From: CAZTLI01 sp964614375
GTDB taxonomy: Bacteria; Chloroflexota; Anaerolineae; Aggregatilineales; Phototrophicaceae
Reading direction: 5' to 3'
Assembly: GCA_964614375.1 (NCBI GenBank)
Contig: CAZTLI010000072.1
Coordinates: 1-16,126 of the forward strand
DNA length: 16,126 nucleotides
This document shows, one piece after another, positions 13,094 to 16,126 of this stretch. Below the pieces are notes generated by a model that had not been told where the DNA came from, ran no database searches, and saw only the letters and a program-made list of their open reading frames with translations. The translations under genes were made by a program, and so were the position numbers. Every line of letters begins with the position of its first letter. Within the stretch, counting starts at the first letter, position 1.

Positions 13094-14857
13094 ATGGTGG
13101 ATAATAACAATTCCCAGTCAACCATTCTGGGTGAACTACGAAATTTAAAATCGGTTGTGGAAGAGGTTTCGGTCTCGCTGCGTAACCAGCGCGATATCTT
13201 GAAGAAACGTGGCATGAACCTGCCGCCGATGGTGTTGACCAATCTGGGCGCGGTCACCAATGAACTGGCAAGTCTGGAAACGCGGGTGGTGAACGACCAG
13301 ACCGAATTGGGTCAACTGCGTTCGCTGGTGGATACGGCGGCGATGGTCAATTCATCCTTGAATCTCGATAACGTGCTTGAAGACGCGATGGATGTGGTCA
13401 TCAATCTGACCGATGCCGAACGCGGCTATATTATCCTCAAAAATGAAGCGACGGGTGAACTGGAATATCGCATCAAGCGCGATATGGAGATAGGGCCAAA
13501 TCGGGGCGAGACGGGCATCACCATCAGCCAGACGATTGTCAAAGACGTGCTGGACACGGGCGAACCCCTGCTGGCGGATAATGCCTATAAAGACGAACGT
13601 TTACAAGGGAATTTGAGCATCGCCAATTTTGCGCTCAGGTCGGTCTTGTGTGTCCCGCTTAAATATAAAGATGACATTGCCGGTGTGGTCTATGTCGATA
13701 ACCGTTTGCGCGCGGGCGTCTTCACCGAGCGCGAGAAAAATCTGCTCATGGCCTTCGCCAATACCGCTTCGGTCTCGATTGCCAATGCGCGGCTGTATAC
13801 CAGTATTCAGCAAACCCTTGCCGAAATCACCGAAGTTAAAGACTTGATGGACAGTGTGTTCGAGTCGGTGGGGAGCGGCGTTATCACCACCGATGCCAAT
13901 GATAAAATCGAAACATTTAATCGCGCCGCCAGCCAGATATTGGCGCGTGACCCGGACACCACCAAAGGGAAATATCTACGCATTGTGCTGCCCAAAATCA
14001 GCGCCGACCTCGATGAACATCTGGAAGCGATTCGCGTTACTGGCGAATCACAGGTGATTGATGCCGAGATGGAACTGCCGACGCGCGGACGGATCGCCGT
14101 CAGTATGCGTCTGTCGCCATTGAAAGACGGTGAACAGCGCACACGCGGCGTCGCCATGGTGATGGACGATTTGACCGAGCAAAAAGGCCGTGAACACGAA
14201 TTGTCGGTGCTCAAACGCTATCTCCCGCCAGAAATGGTCGAGAATATTCACTCGATTGCGGGGCTGGCATTGGGGGGTGAACGGCGCGAAGTCTCGTGCT
14301 TGTTTGTCGAAGTGCGGTCTTACGCCACCTTGCCCGATGATATGAAGCCAAAAGACATCATGAACCGCATCAACGTCTATCTGGCGATTGCGACCGACTG
14401 CATCCACAAAAATGGTGGAGTCATTGATAAATACAATGGCAACGAAATTATGGTATTGTTTAATACACAATTGAATCCCATGGACGACCATGCGTCCCGC
14501 GCCGTCGAAACCGGGTTGGCAATCCGTGAGGCGTTTGTGAAGTTGTACAAACAACTCAATATCGACCCCGACCCGCACTACTATCGCATCGGCATTCATA
14601 CAGGCATCGCGACGTTGGGCAATGTGGGCAATCTGACCCGCCGCGAGTTCACCGCCATTGGCGACACGATCAATCTGTCTAAACGGTTACAGGAAAACAC
14701 ACCCTATGGACAGATTATCCTCAGCGATGAGTGTTACCAGCATGTGCAGGCCTATCCCGGTGCGACCAACGACACCTTCCGCATTGAAGAACGCGATGCG
14801 ATTAAAGTGAAGGGGCGCGAACAGGCAGCCCGTATTTATGAGGTATATCGAACGTGA
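13094..14857 (+). CDS. GAF-PAS-class III cyclase homology protein lacking both metal-binding Asp residues
   Basis: 587 aa, soluble. An N-terminal coiled-coil-like region (1-85, containing RDILKKRGMNLPP) is followed by a GAF domain (about 86-235), a PAS domain (about 250-362) and a class III adenylate/guanylate cyclase homology domain (about 390-587). The family motif L-F-x-D-[IV]-R-G-F reads LFVEVRSY, so the first metal-ligand Asp is Glu406. The second, in DKY-x-G-D, reads DKYNGN, so it is Asn450. In contrast Lys446, Asp524 (in AIGDTINL), Asn527 and Arg531 (NLSKR), which bind substrate and stabilise the transition state, are kept. As a homodimer it is expected to be poorly active or inactive. 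The GAF and PAS ligands are unknown. The stop overlaps the GTG start of a paralogue by four bases, indicating an operon and coupled translation. A TATAAT at 13049 is the likely promoter. Confidence 0.9.
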   Translation: MVDNNNSQSTILGELRNLKSVVEEVSVSLRNQRDILKKRGMNLPPMVLTNLGAVTNELASLETRVVNDQTELGQLRSLVDTAAMVNSSLNLDNVLEDAMDVVINLTDAERGYIILKNEATGELEYRIKRDMEIGPNRGETGITISQTIVKDVLDTGEPLLADNAYKDERLQGNLSIANFALRSVLCVPLKYKDDIAGVVYVDNRLRAGVFTEREKNLLMAFANTASVSIANARLYTSIQQTLAEITEVKDLMDSVFESVGSGVITTDANDKIETFNRAASQILARDPDTTKGKYLRIVLPKISADLDEHLEAIRVTGESQVIDAEMELPTRGRIAVSMRLSPLKDGEQRTRGVAMVMDDLTEQKGREHELSVLKRYLPPEMVENIHSIAGLALGGERREVSCLFVEVRSYATLPDDMKPKDIMNRINVYLAIATDCIHKNGGVIDKYNGNEIMVLFNTQLNPMDDHASRAVETGLAIREAFVKLYKQLNIDPDPHYYRIGIHTGIATLGNVGNLTRREFTAIGDTINLSKRLQENTPYGQIILSDECYQHVQAYPGATNDTFRIEERDAIKVKGREQAARIYEVYRT

Positions 14858-16126
14858 CAGACCAACCGGAGCACCAGACTGAAAAGATTAAGGCGCAGTC
14901 GCAAACTGCGGCACCCAGTACCCAGGAAGCAGTGCGCCAGATTACGCGACGGGTCAACGATTTAATCGACCTCCTCCGCAGTCATCGTGACATTTTACTC
15001 AAACGTGGGATGAACCTGCCCTCCGGGTCTCTGGATGGTCTGCGGACTCTCAAAACCCGCCTCGATGCCCTGCAACGCCAACTGGTGGATACCCAGAGCG
15101 AACTCAAGCAGTTGCGCGCCCTCGCCGAAACAACCGCCCTCATCAACTCGTCACTGACGACGGATGATGTGCTGAATCAGGTGATGGATACGGTCATATT
15201 GTTGACCGGTGCAGAACGCGGCTATATCGTGCTGAAAAATCGTGATACCGGCGCGATGGAATTCACCGTCGCGCGCGGGATGGATCAGGAACAGTTGAGT
15301 GACGAAAAAGGCGAACTGGTCGTCAGCAATACCATCGTCAATCAGGTAGCAGACTCCGGCGAACCCGTCTTGACCGACAACGCCAGTCAGGACGAGCGCT
15401 ATCAAGACCAGAAGAGTATCGTCGGTTATCAACTGCGTAGTATTCTGGCGGTGCCGTTGAAACTGCGCGATGAGGTGATCGGCGTCGTCTATTGCGATAA
15501 TCGCATCCTTGCCGGGTTGTTCAAACAGCACGAACTCGAACTGCTGACCGCCTTCGCCAATCAAGCCGGCAGCGCCATCGAAAATGCGCGCCTGTTTGAA
15601 CGCGCCCGTGCCCAACTCGCCGAAGTCAGTGAATTGCGCGCCCGCCTCGATAACATCTTCACGTCGATTGCCAGCGGGGTGGTCTCGGTGGATAATGCTG
15701 ATCATGTGTTGATTTCTAATGCCGCCGCGCATGAGATTATCGGCATTGACGACCTCAAAGGCAAAATCCTGAAAGAGTCCCTCCCCGAAGACATCAATGG
15801 CGAATTTTTCGACATCCTGCAACGGGTGCGTAAAGAGGGCATCCAAGCCGACATCGAGGTCGAAGTCCCGGTCAATGGTTCAACGCGCTATTGGAAATTG
15901 ATCGCCAGCCCATTGCGCGATACGGGCGGCATTACCAACGGTGTCGTCATTGTCGTTGATGACCTGACGCTTCAGCGCCAGCACGAAGCCCAACTCGCCG
16001 AAGTCCGCCGGTATTTACCCGGCGCATTGATTGAGAACATCCGCAACATTGATGACATCGACGTGGGCGGGCAAGAGCGCGAAATCACCGTGTTCTCGTC
16101 GGATGTGCGCGGCTTCACCACCTTTA
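14854..16126 (+). CDS. GAF-PAS-class III nucleotidyl cyclase, paralogue of the upstream gene (3' end outside window)
   Basis: A GTG at 14854 overlaps the previous stop (GTGA). The frame stays open to the window end, giving 424 residues. The order matches the upstream protein: helical/coiled region (1-86, containing RDILLKRGMNLP), GAF (about 87-250, AERGYIVLKNRDTG), PAS (about 263-372, FTSIASGVVSVDNADH), linker VRRYLPGALIENI (384-396), then the start of the cyclase domain EITVFSSDVRGFTTF (410-424). Here the first metal-ligand Asp is present (Asp417). The second metal Asp and the rest of the catalytic site lie beyond the window. The N-terminal 25 residues are a polar, Gln/Thr-rich extension absent from the first gene. 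The pair is clearly a tandem duplication, and heterodimer formation is the natural hypothesis. Confidence 0.92.
   Translation, partial: MTDQPEHQTEKIKAQSQTAAPSTQEAVRQITRRVNDLIDLLRSHRDILLKRGMNLPSGSLDGLRTLKTRLDALQRQLVDTQSELKQLRALAETTALINSSLTTDDVLNQVMDTVILLTGAERGYIVLKNRDTGAMEFTVARGMDQEQLSDEKGELVVSNTIVNQVADSGEPVLTDNASQDERYQDQKSIVGYQLRSILAVPLKLRDEVIGVVYCDNRILAGLFKQHELELLTAFANQAGSAIENARLFERARAQLAEVSELRARLDNIFTSIASGVVSVDNADHVLISNAAAHEIIGIDDLKGKILKESLPEDINGEFFDILQRVRKEGIQADIEVEVPVNGSTRYWKLIASPLRDTGGITNGVVIVVDDLTLQRQHEAQLAEVRRYLPGALIENIRNIDDIDVGGQEREITVFSSDVRGFTTF

Noticed and set aside
15151..15846. 231-aa minus-strand frame opposite the second cyclase
   Set aside because: The plus strand encodes clear GAF and PAS domains over the same bases, so this is a shadow.

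Overview
This 16.1 kb window is bacterial and most likely comes from a Chloroflexota (Anaerolineae-like) chromosome or metagenome bin. That is an inference. It rests on the mix of signalling proteins (a Ser/Thr kinase fused to a multi-TM/PDZ sensor, STAS single-domain proteins, GAF-PAS-cyclases), the VanW-like C-terminus, the PD40 propeller protein, the moderately GC-rich codon use, and short dispersed palindromes ending in CCCTACG. A 100-base run of N at 3628-3727 marks a scaffold gap. No rRNA, tRNA, CRISPR array, integrase or transposase gene was seen.

Layout. 1-300 is the 3' end of a VanW-like surface protein. 618-1370 is a SAM methyltransferase. 1396-1618 is a non-coding MITE-like inverted-repeat element. 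1657-2110 is a lipoprotein gene broken by one in-frame TGA and one frameshift. 2115-3620 is a tight two-gene unit, a hexapeptide-repeat acyltransferase and a sulfotransferase, which suggests modification of a surface glycan or small metabolite. The gap and an 18-bp tandem repeat follow, then an unrecognised 240-aa protein on the minus strand. 4855-7077 is a 740-aa membrane PDZ sensor fused to a Ser/Thr protein kinase. 7151-9670 (minus) is a secreted protein with two duplicated six-bladed TolB/PD40-type propellers and its own terminator. 9861-10178 is a lone STAS protein transcribed divergently from it. 10599-12242 is an ABC-F ATPase preceded by a structured leader with a terminator-like hairpin and a possible 13-codon leader peptide. 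12329-12724 (minus) is a second STAS/SpoIIAA-like protein. 13094 to the window end holds two overlapping paralogous GAF-PAS-class III nucleotidyl cyclase genes; the second runs off the edge and begins with GTG inside the stop of the first.

The most interesting system is the tandem cyclase pair. The upstream cyclase has lost both metal-binding aspartates (they read Glu and Asn) but keeps the substrate-binding and transition-state residues. The downstream paralogue has an intact first metal Asp. This is the division of labour of the mammalian C1/C2 heterodimer, so the two coupled genes may encode an obligate heterodimeric cyclase with two GAF-PAS sensory inputs. Second in interest are the possible attenuator in front of the ABC-F gene, the kinase fused to a sensor module usually seen with histidine kinases, and the STAS protein whose phospho-acceptor serine position reads alanine.
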